Shown here piece by piece: positions 24,636 through 32,250 of a DNA stretch of 43,349 nt (within the stretch, counting starts at the first letter, position 1; the number at the start of each line of letters is the position of its first letter). The notes beneath the pieces are model-generated. The model was not told where the DNA came from, did no database searches, and worked only from the letters and a program-made list of their open reading frames with translations. A program made the translations under genes and the position numbers. This DNA is from a virus: IMG/VR virus record IMGVR_UViG_3300023181_000044, positions 1-43,349 of that record; one strand, written 5' to 3'.

Positions 24636-25807
24636 TATAAATTATTTATTTGATTAATTGCCCACTTTTTAAACGCCTCGAATTTCTCCTGAATTTCTTT
24701 TGACGTTTCGTTGTTTACCTGAACGGATGGCAATTCAAATGAATTTACCCAAACGCTCAATTGTTTTTTTACCGGAGCTTTAGCGAGTTTATCCGCCTCT
24801 TTTTTCTCTGCATCGGCTTTTTGTTTAGCGGCTAATTCTATGGATTTATCCCTTGCATCGTTGATGTCAGAAATGATTTTCTCAAAATCAACATCAGATC
24901 CGTTAAAAACTTTATCACCATCTACTTGATAATTAAGTTGAGAGTTTTGAAACCCTTGTAGTGGAACTATAATATATCCTAATTTTTTAAGTCTTTCTTT
25001 TCTAACAGAATACCTAACATCTTTCTCTGCCTCAGCTTCTTTCCGTGCTTTTTCTTCAATCGCTGCCTGAGCTACTGCGGCTGCTTTTCGTTCTGCTAAA
25101 ATCTGCGCTTCTTTTTCTTCGGCTTCTTTTTTCAATCGCTCGTTTTCCAATCGTTGCGCTTCAATTCGTTCACGCTCGGCGGCGGCTTCTTTTTCGATTC
25201 TTTCAGCTTCCAACTTATCGGCCTCCAATTTTGCGGCGTGTGCGGCTTTTTTACTTGCCAAAAAGCTATCGAAAATGTCTTGCTCCAGGTTTCCTAAATC
25301 GTTTGGCAAAACATCAACGTAAGGTCGCAGTAATTCTTCACGTTCTAATTTCAAGGCGGCCAGTTTTTCCTTTTCTAAATTCTCGAAATACTTTTCAGCT
25401 TCCAAAAGTTTAGATTCCATTTGCTCGTTTTCGATAACTTCTTTGTTGTATATTGCATCAACGAAACGACCTCCAGCAAGATAAAAAGCCTTATTTGCCG
25501 TGTGCCAGGACTTCAGTCCCTGAGTCCGGTTCTTTACAATCTTTAAGCGTAATTCCTTGAAAGTCGGTAGGTTTTCAGAATTTACAGGCAGATTGATAAC
25601 GTCGATATAAGACGATTTTAACGCTTCTCTTTCTGCCAACGTAATACCCAATCCGCTAACCATTTCTTTAGCCTTTACAGGTTCGATTCCGAATATTTCC
25701 GGATCTACCGTACCAGACAATTCCAATTCCATTGGCGGTAATTCCGCTTGTGTTTCGTGTAAATCCCATTCGATTTGTTCTTCTCTTTTTTCTCTTGATA
25801 GTGACAT
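24635..25807 (-). CDS. Coiled-coil protein of the recombination operon
   Basis: 390 residues. The N-terminal third is globular, with LKSWHTANKAFYLAGGRFVD. Residues 125-265 are a long Glu/Lys/Ala coiled coil (KLEADKLEAERIEKEAAAER). A small C-terminal domain follows (RLKKLGYIIVPLQGFQNSQL). Proteins with this plan often sit between RecT-like annealing proteins and SSB genes in Bacteroidetes phages. It could organise nuclease or SSB partners. No enzymatic motif is visible; the exact family is not recognised. Confidence 0.7.
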   Translation of the reverse strand: MSLSREKREEQIEWDLHETQAELPPMELELSGTVDPEIFGIEPVKAKEMVSGLGITLAEREALKSSYIDVINLPVNSENLPTFKELRLKIVKNRTQGLKSWHTANKAFYLAGGRFVDAIYNKEVIENEQMESKLLEAEKYFENLEKEKLAALKLEREELLRPYVDVLPNDLGNLEQDIFDSFLASKKAAHAAKLEADKLEAERIEKEAAAERERIEAQRLENERLKKEAEEKEAQILAERKAAAVAQAAIEEKARKEAEAEKDVRYSVRKERLKKLGYIIVPLQGFQNSQLNYQVDGDKVFNGSDVDFEKIISDINDARDKSIELAAKQKADAEKKEADKLAKAPVKKQLSVWVNSFELPSVQVNNETSKEIQEKFEAFKKWAINQINNL

Positions 25808-25808
25808 T

Positions 25809-26489
25809 TTACTCTGATTTTGGTGTTAACTTATTTTTCAACTCAGCGGTGTATTTCGCCCATTCTTTTTGCTGTGGCTTGGATAGTCCTTTGAAAACTG
25901 CTTCTAATTCCGGTAAAGTTCCGCAAGCATCCAGCCGAATCAATGGACTTTCTTCTGGTTGTTCCACTTCAGTATGCGGAATATCAAAAGTGGTTTGTTC
26001 CGGTTCTGCGTTCATTTCTTCAGGCGTGTAAACCGGGCCGGAAAAAACATCAGGACAAAACCACTTTACGCCATTGGAAATTGCACGGGCAAATAGCATA
26101 TTTCGTGGAAACTTATCGATATTTTTTGTCTGTGCTTTTTTTGCTTCTTCAATTGAAAAACTGCTGTTTCCAATAAGTTCTTTGCCTTGGTAAAAGTCAA
26201 TCGAGCAGTTTGATTCGGTCATTTCTTTTACTTTGTAATCGTACTTTCCGGATCCCTTTACTGTTGAAGCGATAAGTCCGGCTCCGATTGTAGGTTTGCC
26301 TTGTATAATGTGAATCCCTGACATTGCGGCGAAAGGCGGTATTCCGATTTCCTGCCCGGCCTGTATTTTAACGAACGCTTGGCCCATTTGTTTAGCATCT
26401 GTAAACATTCCGCTCTCTGCGAAATTCTTTGCCATTGTCATAATTTCGCTGACAGGCATAATTTGAATTGTTCTAATTTCTGTACTCAT
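25809..26489 (-). CDS. RecT-like single-strand annealing protein
   Basis: 226 residues. The pattern AKNFAESGMFTDAKQMGQAF, IQAGQEIGIPPFAAMSGIHI, IQGKPTIGAGLIASTVKGSG, and PRNMLFARAISNGVKWFCPD is characteristic of RecT/Bet-superfamily proteins in Bacteroidetes phages: an LG-x-PP-type helix, then a G-K-P strand, then the R-x-x-MLxARA helix. It would anneal phage DNA ends during replication. It lies one base before the coiled-coil gene and with an SSB-like gene, as in other phage recombination modules. Confidence 0.7.
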   Translation of the reverse strand: MSTEIRTIQIMPVSEIMTMAKNFAESGMFTDAKQMGQAFVKIQAGQEIGIPPFAAMSGIHIIQGKPTIGAGLIASTVKGSGKYDYKVKEMTESNCSIDFYQGKELIGNSSFSIEEAKKAQTKNIDKFPRNMLFARAISNGVKWFCPDVFSGPVYTPEEMNAEPEQTTFDIPHTEVEQPEESPLIRLDACGTLPELEAVFKGLSKPQQKEWAKYTAELKNKLTPKSE

Positions 26490-26501
26490 AATAATTGATT
26501 T

Positions 26502-26750
26502 TTAAATTGAATATTGAGGCGTGTGGCAATTCTTGCAAACTAATACGCCGTTGTTGGTTGTTTTGAATTCGTGACCGTTTAAGCATACTAAAGGATAGTC
26601 GAAAACGTCCGAGTGTACAATATGCTTTTCTGGTGCTTCTGCGGCAATTTTCGGATAACCTTTTAATTTATCCAACTGAGCCGAAAATACTTTATCCTGA
26701 ATCACCTGAGCGCAGGATTTGGCTTGTTTTAATATTCTTACTTTTATCAT
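26502..26750 (-). CDS. Hypothetical zinc-finger protein
   Basis: 82 residues. Basic N-terminus (MIKVRILKQAKSCAQVIQDK), then a C-terminal pair CLNGHEF...CKNCH that could bind one zinc ion. Overlaps the next upstream gene by 4 nt. Function not known; likely an accessory factor in the early operon. Confidence 0.6.
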   Translation of the reverse strand: MIKVRILKQAKSCAQVIQDKVFSAQLDKLKGYPKIAAEAPEKHIVHSDVFDYPLVCLNGHEFKTTNNGVLVCKNCHTPQYSI

Positions 26751-26986
26751 AATTTCAAAAGTCTTAATTGGTTTTTCACATAAGCATTGTCCATCGTGTC
26801 GAATAAATCGATCAGGTTGTTCAATAGCTTTCTTCGGTTCTCTAAATTGGCGTGCAACTCACTTAAATACCACTCCATTTCTTCACTTTCAATTCGCTGG
26901 TTATCCTCTTTAAGATTGTCCCACGCTTCGAATAGATTGGCGGCTTTGAATTGCTCAGGGTCTGGTGTTAGGGTTGGGTCTGGCAT
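26747..26986 (-). CDS. Hypothetical helical protein
   Basis: 79 residues, MPDPTLTPDPEQFKAANLFE at the start, then acidic helices rich in Leu, Glu and Asn. Overlaps both neighbours (4 nt and 19 nt), so the operon is compact here. No family recognised. Confidence 0.55.
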   Translation of the reverse strand: MPDPTLTPDPEQFKAANLFEAWDNLKEDNQRIESEEMEWYLSELHANLENRRKLLNNLIDLFDTMDNAYVKNQLRLLKL

Positions 26987-27279
26987 GGCTTTTCTCTTTC
27001 GGTTAACATTGCGTCTGCCATTTGATAAGATAATTTTGCTATCATTGCCATTGTGTTCTTGGCGTGTACCTTTGCTTCTTCAATCTCTTTATCAGTGCTT
27101 TCGCTGAAAGGCCCAGATATTAGATAAGAGGTATACTCTAATGGATATCGCAACTGTCCATCATAATTTTTGGCATCAATAATTGTTTGCATTGCACTTT
27201 CTGCAATTGAATCTCTTAAACTAATTCCCGCCCAAACTGTTCCATAAGGGTCTACAAACGGATATCTATAATTTTCCAT
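26968..27279 (-). CDS. Hypothetical protein
   Basis: 103 residues, MENYRYPFVDPYGTVWAGIS at the start. The C-terminal half is helical (EEAKVHAKNTMAMIAKLSYQ). Four nt after the preceding gene. No membrane segment or motif that I recognise. Confidence 0.6.
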   Translation of the reverse strand: MENYRYPFVDPYGTVWAGISLRDSIAESAMQTIIDAKNYDGQLRYPLEYTSYLISGPFSESTDKEIEEAKVHAKNTMAMIAKLSYQMADAMLTEREKPCQTQP

Positions 27280-27283
27280 AACT

Positions 27284-27562
27284 CTATTTTTTTAATGCTT
27301 CCTTTTCGCAAGCGGTTTTAATTTCCAATCTGCCTTGTTGTATTGCTGCCAATACGTGTATGACATCTAAGCAAGGCTCAACAACTAAGTCAAGGTATTT
27401 GTTCAAACATTGCTCAACGGTCATAAAATGATACTCCTGGTCGGTCTTATAATCTTTAGGCAGATTAGTTTCCTTGTCTATTCTACTTTTTGAAACGGTG
27501 TGAATTAATGTGCAGCCGTTTCCGTCTGTGTTGATTTTGAAGTTTTGGTTTATTGTTATCAT
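27284..27562 (-). CDS. Hypothetical protein
   Basis: 92 residues. A beta N-terminus (MITINQNFKINTDGNGCTLI) is followed by YHFMTVEQCLNKYLDLVVEP and a helical end. ATG overlaps the preceding stop by 4 nt. It resembles small phage early proteins but no family can be named. Confidence 0.6.
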   Translation of the reverse strand: MITINQNFKINTDGNGCTLIHTVSKSRIDKETNLPKDYKTDQEYHFMTVEQCLNKYLDLVVEPCLDVIHVLAAIQQGRLEIKTACEKEALKK

Positions 27563-27852
27563 AACGTACTAGATTTATTAATTGATTCTTTTTGTGCTTT
27601 GTTTATTAACTCCGATTCTGTTTTATCATAAGTCGGCAATACATTCGATTTAACCGCAAATGTAATTGTCTTTGCGTGCTCCACTAAAAACGCTTTCAGG
27701 TCGTTGTAGTTCTTTTCTGTGAAGTTGTTGCGGGCAATATCCGCCTTGCAGTTCCTAAATGTTCCGTAAGAAATAAACATTGCTTTTGCAGCGGTTTGAT
27801 CGGATATTTTAGAGTCGGTGATTAATTGTATAATGTGGTCTTTGTAGTTCAT
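27559..27852 (-). CDS. Putative helix-turn-helix protein
   Basis: 97 residues. Residues 14-42 (SKISDQTAAKAMFISYGTFR) look like a helix-turn-helix, followed by basic residues and a helical C-terminus. It may be a phage regulator. Its 5' leader carries the GC-rich element AATCAGCGGCGGCT that is also found before the gene at 33225-33386, which suggests shared post-transcriptional control. Confidence 0.6.
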   Translation of the reverse strand: MNYKDHIIQLITDSKISDQTAAKAMFISYGTFRNCKADIARNNFTEKNYNDLKAFLVEHAKTITFAVKSNVLPTYDKTESELINKAQKESINKSSTL

Positions 27853-27886
27853 TTAAAAATGCGTATGCAGCCGCCGCTGATTAAGT

Positions 27887-28099
27887 TTAAAATGTCCGTT
27901 CTGATTCTGGTATTAGCATTGAAATTATAACGCTTTCGTAGTTATTTAAAAACTCAATTAGGAAATTACCGCCACAGCAATTGTCTAAAACCAAAATTGC
28001 TTTTTCTTTACTATAATTTTCTTTTGTAACATATTCGTTAAAAAGCTTTCCGGCTATTTTTTTACTCCAATATTGTATTTTTTCTTCGCTGAAATCCAT
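27887..28099 (-). CDS. Hypothetical protein
   Basis: 70 residues, MDFSEEKIQYWSKKIAGKLF at the start, with LDNCCGGNFLIEFLNNYESV in the middle. Helical, acidic, no recognised family. One base separates it from the first gene of the operon. Confidence 0.6.
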   Translation of the reverse strand: MDFSEEKIQYWSKKIAGKLFNEYVTKENYSKEKAILVLDNCCGGNFLIEFLNNYESVIISMLIPESERTF

Positions 28100-28100
28100 T

Positions 28101-28301
28101 TTAGTTATTTTTAAAAGTTTCGTAACTAATCCTGTTAATTTCTTTGGTGTAAAACTTTAAAACGTCCAATGTTTTAAAGTTTGGATTTTGTCCTATGAAA
28201 ATCATAAGTTCAGAACACGCAGCCGGAGCAATTGAAACTTTAGAATTTAGAGCTACTTTATTCATTGTATTTTTAGCGATTGTTGTTACTTCTGATTTCA
28301 T
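28101..28301 (-). CDS. Hypothetical protein, first gene of early operon
   Basis: 66 residues, MKSEVTTIAKNTMNKVALNS, with a small helical fold and a PACSELMIFIGQNPNFKTLD stretch. It is the first gene after the promoter at 28339-28346, so it is expected to be made early. Function unknown. Confidence 0.6.
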   Translation of the reverse strand: MKSEVTTIAKNTMNKVALNSKVSIAPAACSELMIFIGQNPNFKTLDVLKFYTKEINRISYETFKNN

Positions 28302-28338
28302 AATTCCTATTATTTAAATTGTTATTGTTATCTGAGTT

Positions 28339-28346
28339 CAAATATA
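28339..28346 (-). promoter_or_regulatory. Early promoter, -7 box TATATTTG (repeat copy 1)
   Basis: TATATTTG followed by AACTCAGATAACAA. The 23-nt block at 28325-28347 is identical to 33776-33798, so box and start region are duplicated. It drives the operon 28301-24106. Confidence 0.65.
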
Positions 28347-28416
28347 CATTACAAATCTGTCATGTAAAAATATAATCGACGAACTACACAAAATAACGTC
28401 ACAATGTATTATTAAG

Positions 28417-28446
28417 TAAGAAAATCCACCGATTAAAGTGGATTTT
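28417..28446 (-). terminator. Terminator after small lipoprotein gene
   Basis: A 9-bp stem AAAATCCAC/GTGGATTTT (28421-28429 and 28438-28446) with the T-containing sequence CTTACTT after it. It separates the accessory block from the early operon promoter. Confidence 0.65.
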
Positions 28447-28456
28447 GTGAGGTTAT

Positions 28457-28642
28457 TTAAAACTTTTTCAGGATTGAAGTATCTACTTCTATTAGGCGAT
28501 ACCGTTCGTTACCCATTACCCGTTCGTTTGTCAGTCTGTAATATTTGCCGTGCTGATCCTTTACAATTTCATTCTCTTTTTCCCTAGAGCATGAACAGGA
28601 CGCAAACAACATCGATAATCCAATAATTGATAGTTTTTCCAT
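28457..28642 (-). CDS. Small lipoprotein
   Basis: 61 residues. The N-terminus MEKLSIIGLSMLFASC has a hydrophobic stretch and a lipobox-like FAS-C with lipidated Cys16, followed by SCSREKENEIVKDQHGKYYR. It would be anchored in the inner or outer membrane of the host. It lies after a signal-peptide coiled-coil gene and a membrane coiled-coil gene, so the group may form an envelope complex. Function unknown: superinfection exclusion or lysis are both possible. Confidence 0.65.
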   Translation of the reverse strand: MEKLSIIGLSMLFASCSCSREKENEIVKDQHGKYYRLTNERVMGNERYRLIEVDTSILKKF

Positions 28643-28646
28643 AATA

Positions 28647-29033
28647 TCAAAATCTAATTAAGTTATAAGATACACCCGCACCAATGTAGGGTTTTGTTTT
28701 TCCGTCGTAGGTTGCCCCGGCTTGTATTCCGATTCCCCAAGGCTTAGGCTTCTTTTCTTTCAATACCGCATTATCAACCTGTAATTTCCCAAGTTCGTCA
28801 TACAGTCCCCGTAATTCGGAAGCAGTTTTCTCATTGTCAGCAATTACTTCTTTCAATCGCTTATCCTGGCTCTCAACAATCACAACGCAACTGTCAGCGG
28901 CTTTTATTAAATTGGATATTTGCTGCTTTTGGGATTTGTCGGTGTAGTACATTTCAATCAATCTTTTTTCGGTTGGTGGTTGGACTTGCGATAGCGCCGG
29001 GATCGTAAATAGGAGTAGGAGTAGTTTTTTCAT
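28647..29033 (-). CDS. Secreted coiled-coil protein with outer-membrane-like C-terminus
   Basis: 128 residues. Signal peptide 1-15 (MKKLLLLLFTIPALS), then coiled coil about 33-92 (EKRLIEMYYTDKSQKQQISN at its start), then GIGIQAGATYDGKTKPYIGA leading to SYNLIRF. The last strand ends in an aromatic residue, as in outer membrane proteins, but only one or two strands are present. It probably lies in the periplasm and touches the outer membrane. Overlaps the YopX gene by 4 nt. Confidence 0.65.
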   Translation of the reverse strand: MKKLLLLLFTIPALSQVQPPTEKRLIEMYYTDKSQKQQISNLIKAADSCVVIVESQDKRLKEVIADNEKTASELRGLYDELGKLQVDNAVLKEKKPKPWGIGIQAGATYDGKTKPYIGAGVSYNLIRF

Positions 29034-29383
29034 AATAATTCTGGGTTTTCGTGAATGTTACCGATAACTACTGCCCTGTATTTCCATTCCTGATTGGCAA
29101 TACCGTTGCTGCATAAATCAAATTGATATCTAATAAAGTCCGTGTCGAATTGAGCGGCATGCGGATGCCAAACAACTTTAACTATTCTGTCTTGACAGTC
29201 TAAAATATCCCCCTCATAAATATCCTTGCCGTTTTTGTCTTTTAAGCCAGTGAATTGCATAATATTTTTTTCGTTAGTCGGAATAGAATTTTCTTTCCAC
29301 CAAGCAACCCCGTTCCTGTCTACGTAATCAGGAGAAATCATTTGTTCTCCGTTAAATGCTCTAAATTTAATTTCTCTTTCCAT
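29030..29383 (-). CDS. YopX family protein
   Basis: 117 residues from MEREIKFRAFNGEQMISPDY (ATG 29381-29383, two nt after the previous stop; an upstream in-frame ATG would overlap the previous gene). The pattern KFRAFNGEQM, IMQFTGLKDKNGKDIYEGDI, and VVWHPHAAQF is the YopX domain found in many phages of Firmicutes and Bacteroidetes. Function of the family is unknown. It may bind nucleic acid or be a regulator. Confidence 0.85.
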   Translation of the reverse strand: MEREIKFRAFNGEQMISPDYVDRNGVAWWKENSIPTNEKNIMQFTGLKDKNGKDIYEGDILDCQDRIVKVVWHPHAAQFDTDFIRYQFDLCSNGIANQEWKYRAVVIGNIHENPELL

Positions 29384-29385
29384 AC

Positions 29386-29733
29386 CTACTCCCCTCTCTT
29401 TAACCAACGTTGAAAATCCTCACTATAAATAACCGAATCAGAAACTTCGATCACAGGTTTAATCTTAGCCGCTTTAATGACCTTTTTAGCGGATTTCACA
29501 TCCGATTCGCTGCTTTGTATAGCTGATGTGTTTTTGGTCAGGTTATCGGCTTGTTTTTTGCCGATCGCTTCCTTTACGATTTGTATTTCGGCCTCTTTGG
29601 TTTGGATTGCTTCAATCCTGGCGTATTTTTCGGAATAATGGCGATTTAAAAAGTAAGCAATTACAGCAATTGCCGCCACGCCTAAAATTAGCCATATCCA
29701 CCATCTTGGTAATTTGTCTTTTGTTTGTATCAT
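29386..29733 (-). CDS. Membrane-anchored coiled-coil protein (i-spanin-like)
   Basis: 115 residues. Transmembrane segment about 10-29 (RWWIWLILGVAAIAVIAYFL) and a Lys/Glu-rich periplasmic coiled coil to about residue 95. This plan is like an inner-membrane spanin, but the lysis cassette at 33905-35751 already has a clear spanin pair. It could instead work with the secreted coiled-coil protein at 28647-29033. Confidence 0.65.
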   Translation of the reverse strand: MIQTKDKLPRWWIWLILGVAAIAVIAYFLNRHYSEKYARIEAIQTKEAEIQIVKEAIGKKQADNLTKNTSAIQSSESDVKSAKKVIKAAKIKPVIEVSDSVIYSEDFQRWLKRGE

Positions 29734-29735
29734 TT

Positions 29736-29960
29736 TTATAATTTATTACAGATTAGTTTCATTGTGTTTATAGCGGCTCTTATGAAAAAGCCAATTGCCA
29801 GTCCGAAAATTGCCTGAAATATAGTCTCGCATATTTTCTCGTTTTCAGATTGAGGATGTATGTTCCATCCGAAATACCAATTATAAGATATAAACCAAAC
29901 AACCATAACCACGCATATAATTTCTATAATTTTAATTTGATTTAGTATTAGTTTTTTCAT
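29736..29960 (-). CDS. Small two-helix membrane protein
   Basis: 74 residues from MKKLILNQIKIIEIICVVMV (ATG 29958-29960). Further upstream ATGs lie within a strong hairpin and are rejected. Two hydrophobic helices (about 9-30 and 45-66) are connected by a polar loop; topology resembles small holins. It directly follows the structured RNA at 29980-30046, which may control its translation. Confidence 0.55.
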   Translation of the reverse strand: MKKLILNQIKIIEIICVVMVVWFISYNWYFGWNIHPQSENEKICETIFQAIFGLAIGFFIRAAINTMKLICNKL

Positions 29961-29979
29961 TTTTTTAAGTGTTAAATTA

Positions 29980-30046
29980 ACCCCGTCCATCAACTCTTGA
30001 AATTACCACATTTCGACCGTTATTACGGTTAAATCGTGGACGGGGT
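29980..30046 (-). ncRNA. Predicted three-way-junction RNA element
   Basis: A perfect 10-bp outer stem ACCCCGTCCA/TGGACGGGGT encloses two hairpins: ACCGT-AATA-ACGGT and GAAAT-GTGGTA-ATTTC. All three helices are perfect and GC-rich outside in an AT-rich genome. It lies between the genes at 30065-30460 and 29736-29960. It could be a cis-regulatory RNA or a stable spacer; it does not match hammerhead or purine riboswitch cores as far as I can see. Confidence 0.55.
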
Positions 30047-30064
30047 GTTTTGGTTTAGCTGCTT

Positions 30065-30460
30065 CTATTCGTCTTCCGAAATAAAATCCTCAATAGATGG
30101 TTTTGAATACCAATTTGAAATCACGCCGTTTTCTCCAATATGCAACTTTAAATAATCGCCATAAGACCCAGGTAATAATTTATTTGGCACGTAATCTTGT
30201 TCAATTGATAAAATGGTTTCGTAATTTTCATCAAGTAAATAATAAGATCCTTCATCGCATATTTTCATTTCTAAAGTGCCGGCTTCTCCTTTTGGCCAAT
30301 CCACAACAACACCTTTATCAATATCAATAATTGCATTCCACATATCGCCATTTCTTAATGGAAAATCATTAGGAATATCCTCTTCTCCATACCTTACGGC
30401 AACATCAACTTTTACAAACTTTATTTCTACTTCTTTTTCTACTTTAATGGTTGTCTTCAT
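30065..30460 (-). CDS. Hypothetical protein
   Basis: 131 residues from MKTTIKVEKEVEIKFVKVDV (ATG 30458-30460; a longer frame is less likely because it begins in an inverted repeat region). Two beta-rich halves: a hydrophobic/acidic one (YGEEDIPNDFPLRNGDMWNA) and GSYGDYLKLHIGENGVISNW. Looks like a small phage accessory protein. Possibly regulated by the inverted repeat upstream. Confidence 0.6.
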   Translation of the reverse strand: MKTTIKVEKEVEIKFVKVDVAVRYGEEDIPNDFPLRNGDMWNAIIDIDKGVVVDWPKGEAGTLEMKICDEGSYYLLDENYETILSIEQDYVPNKLLPGSYGDYLKLHIGENGVISNWYSKPSIEDFISEDE

Positions 30461-30497
30461 AATCTTTAAATTTAATTGGTTAATACTTTTGGTTTTA

Positions 30498-30524
30498 GTT
30501 AACATTAAAAATTTATGTGTTAAC
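30498..30524. promoter_or_regulatory. Inverted repeat, possible operator
   Basis: GTTAACA-N13-TGTTAAC, two perfect 7-nt half sites with centre spacing of about two helical turns, located between the genes at 30544-30696 and 30065-30460. It may bind a dimeric repressor. No T-tract, so not a terminator. Confidence 0.35.
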
Positions 30525-30543
30525 TGAATTGGTTTTTGTTTAC

Positions 30544-30696
30544 TTAACGGGCGGTTAGTCTAGGGTTATTGGTTTCAATCTCTTTTAAATGTGATAACAC
30601 TTTCGATGGTGACGTGTTCCAGATGGTAAGAACATATCCGAAAATATTTATCTTTAAAAAGTGCCTGCTTAATAGTCTGTGATCCTCTGCTGTCAT
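30544..30696 (-). CDS. Small hypothetical protein
   Basis: 50 residues, MTAEDHRLLSRHFLKINIFG, with basic and hydrophobic helices. Reading frame clear, ATG 30694-30696 lies 7 nt after the preceding gene. No recognised family. Confidence 0.5.
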   Translation of the reverse strand: MTAEDHRLLSRHFLKINIFGYVLTIWNTSPSKVLSHLKEIETNNPRLTAR

Positions 30697-30702
30697 GTCT
30701 AT

Positions 30703-30885
30703 TTAATTTAAAAATTTATAACCTTTTTTAACTGCTTTCGCTTCTTTTTCGGTATCGAAAAATATTTGTGATTTAGATATGGTTCCATAAGAATTAAAGC
30801 TAACTTCCACACCCCAACATCCCGACCATTTTTGCAAAAACGGCTTTGATAACACTTCTAAAACGTAACAATCTACTAAGTTCAT
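30703..30885 (-). CDS. Hypothetical protein
   Basis: 60 residues, MNLVDCYVLEVLSKPFLQKW, with strands in the middle (GCWGVEVSFNSYGTISKSQI) and a basic end. Part of a compact accessory operon. No recognised family. Confidence 0.55.
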   Translation of the reverse strand: MNLVDCYVLEVLSKPFLQKWSGCWGVEVSFNSYGTISKSQIFFDTEKEAKAVKKGYKFLN

Positions 30886-30916
30886 ATCTATTTAATTTTA
30901 CTCTTTTTGGGAGTGG

Positions 30917-31129
30917 TTAGTAATAGCTCATTTTTACAAAACTTTCGCCATTGGCATTAACGTCTTCAATCCTAAGATTTTCGCGCCAAAATTTCCCATA
31001 CTTTTTATTTATTTCAGCACGTGCTTTATCGTGAAATCCTTTAACTCCGTCATTCTCTAACTTAGAAGAAAGCTCTTTTAACTCTTTTGATATTTTCTTC
31101 GATTTATTTAAAAACTCGTTGTTTCTCAT
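30917..31129 (-). CDS. Hypothetical helical protein
   Basis: 70 residues, MRNNEFLNKSKKISKELKEL, charged helices, then EINKKYGKFWRENLRIEDVN. Two nt after the preceding gene. Function unknown. Confidence 0.55.
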   Translation of the reverse strand: MRNNEFLNKSKKISKELKELSSKLENDGVKGFHDKARAEINKKYGKFWRENLRIEDVNANGESFVKMSYY

Positions 31130-31131
31130 AA

Positions 31132-31350
31132 CTACAATTTTAAAGTTGATTTTTCTATGTACTCCGATTCCAAAAGTCTAAACTCGTGTGATGGTGCGAA
31201 ATACTGTCTGCCGTCTTTGAGTTGAATTATAATTACCTTGCTGCCAAATGATGGAACATTCTCTTTTACAAAAGTTCCTACATTTCCGCTAATCGAATGA
31301 ATCAGGGTTTTTCCTAAATAGTGGTGTAATACCGTTTTGGTTTGTTTCAT
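31132..31350 (-). CDS. Hypothetical protein
   Basis: 72 residues, MKQTKTVLHHYLGKTLIHSI, with a small SH3-like strand pattern (KVIIIQLKDGRQYFAPSHEF). Overlaps the preceding gene by 4 nt. Possibly a small beta-barrel nucleic-acid or protein binder. Confidence 0.55.
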   Translation of the reverse strand: MKQTKTVLHHYLGKTLIHSISGNVGTFVKENVPSFGSKVIIIQLKDGRQYFAPSHEFRLLESEYIEKSTLKL

Positions 31351-31766
31351 TGGAATATTTGGTTTTTGGCGGTTTGGGTTAGATTTAATGTGCCGAATTC
31401 AGCTAAATATTCAACAGTTCCGTTAAGCGAAACGTAATGGTTTGCTGCGCCTGCATCTAATTCTCCAAATAAAACTTTGTCTTTCGCCTCTTCAAACACG
31501 GATAATCTTTTTGAATAATTATCATAACCCCTGAAATCGTTTACAGGTTCACCCAAAACATTACCATATTCGTCAACAGGAACAAACATTCCAAGAGTTA
31601 GCGGTTGTGAAAGGAAATCAGCGTAATTTCTGATTTGTTTTAGTTTGTCTATTTCTGACATACACCAATCAAATTGTTCCATATCCATTGTAGAAGTTTC
31701 TGCTCTGTCATTGATAAACGAAACCATACTAATTAACTTCATTGGTTTTTCTTCTTGTGTGGTCAT
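31347..31766 (-). CDS. Hypothetical protein
   Basis: 139 residues, MTTQEEKPMKLISMVSFIND. It has EIDKLKQIRNYADFLSQPLT, then GMFVPVDEYGNVLGEP. Mixed alpha/beta without known motif. Start could also be MKLISMVSF at residue 9. A typical phage accessory gene. Confidence 0.6.
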   Translation of the reverse strand: MTTQEEKPMKLISMVSFINDRAETSTMDMEQFDWCMSEIDKLKQIRNYADFLSQPLTLGMFVPVDEYGNVLGEPVNDFRGYDNYSKRLSVFEEAKDKVLFGELDAGAANHYVSLNGTVEYLAEFGTLNLTQTAKNQIFQ

Positions 31767-31769
31767 TGC

Positions 31770-32213
31770 TTAAGGTTTTTCATTGGTTTCTGATAGTGAG
31801 GCGAGGGTTTTTGCAGCAATTTGTTTCATATCAATAAATGTATCAAAGTAGCTGTCGCCAGCGCTCATTTGGGTTATCTTTTTCAAAGCCCTTTTCATTT
31901 CCTCGAATTGGGTTAAGCGGGGTTCCCACGTTTCAATTCGGGTTTCCTTTATTTCATTGAAATCTGAATCTCTGAAAAACTCAGTTGGATATCGGCCCAA
32001 ACGCCACTTTTTATCGACTTCGGTATAGAAGCCTATATGCCAACTTGAATGCGTAAAAACCCAATAATTACCCGTTTTTCTTTCTGCCGCTTCTTTCGTT
32101 GTATTCTCCATGATGTCTGAAGGATCTAATTTACCAATCAAGCATCCTTTTGTGCAGCAAATATTTTGATTCCTGCAAATCTTGTCGGATGCATTGCATT
32201 TTTTGTATTTCAT
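31770..32213 (-). CDS. Hypothetical protein with Cys-rich N-terminus
   Basis: 147 residues. The first 25 residues contain five cysteines (CNASDKICRNQNICCTKGC), probably a metal site. The rest is NYWVFTHSSWHIGFYTEVDK, with a small aromatic-rich domain, and a helical C-terminus. No catalytic motif. Function unknown. Confidence 0.6.
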   Translation of the reverse strand: MKYKKCNASDKICRNQNICCTKGCLIGKLDPSDIMENTTKEAAERKTGNYWVFTHSSWHIGFYTEVDKKWRLGRYPTEFFRDSDFNEIKETRIETWEPRLTQFEEMKRALKKITQMSAGDSYFDTFIDMKQIAAKTLASLSETNEKP

Positions 32214-32250
32214 AATCTTATTTTTTATTTGTTAACTGTGTGGTTGGAGG

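Noticed and set aside
29980-30046. Hammerhead-type ribozyme as an explanation of the three-way junction.
   Set aside because: The core CUGANGA is absent on both strands, although a GAAA occurs; the junction order does not fit.
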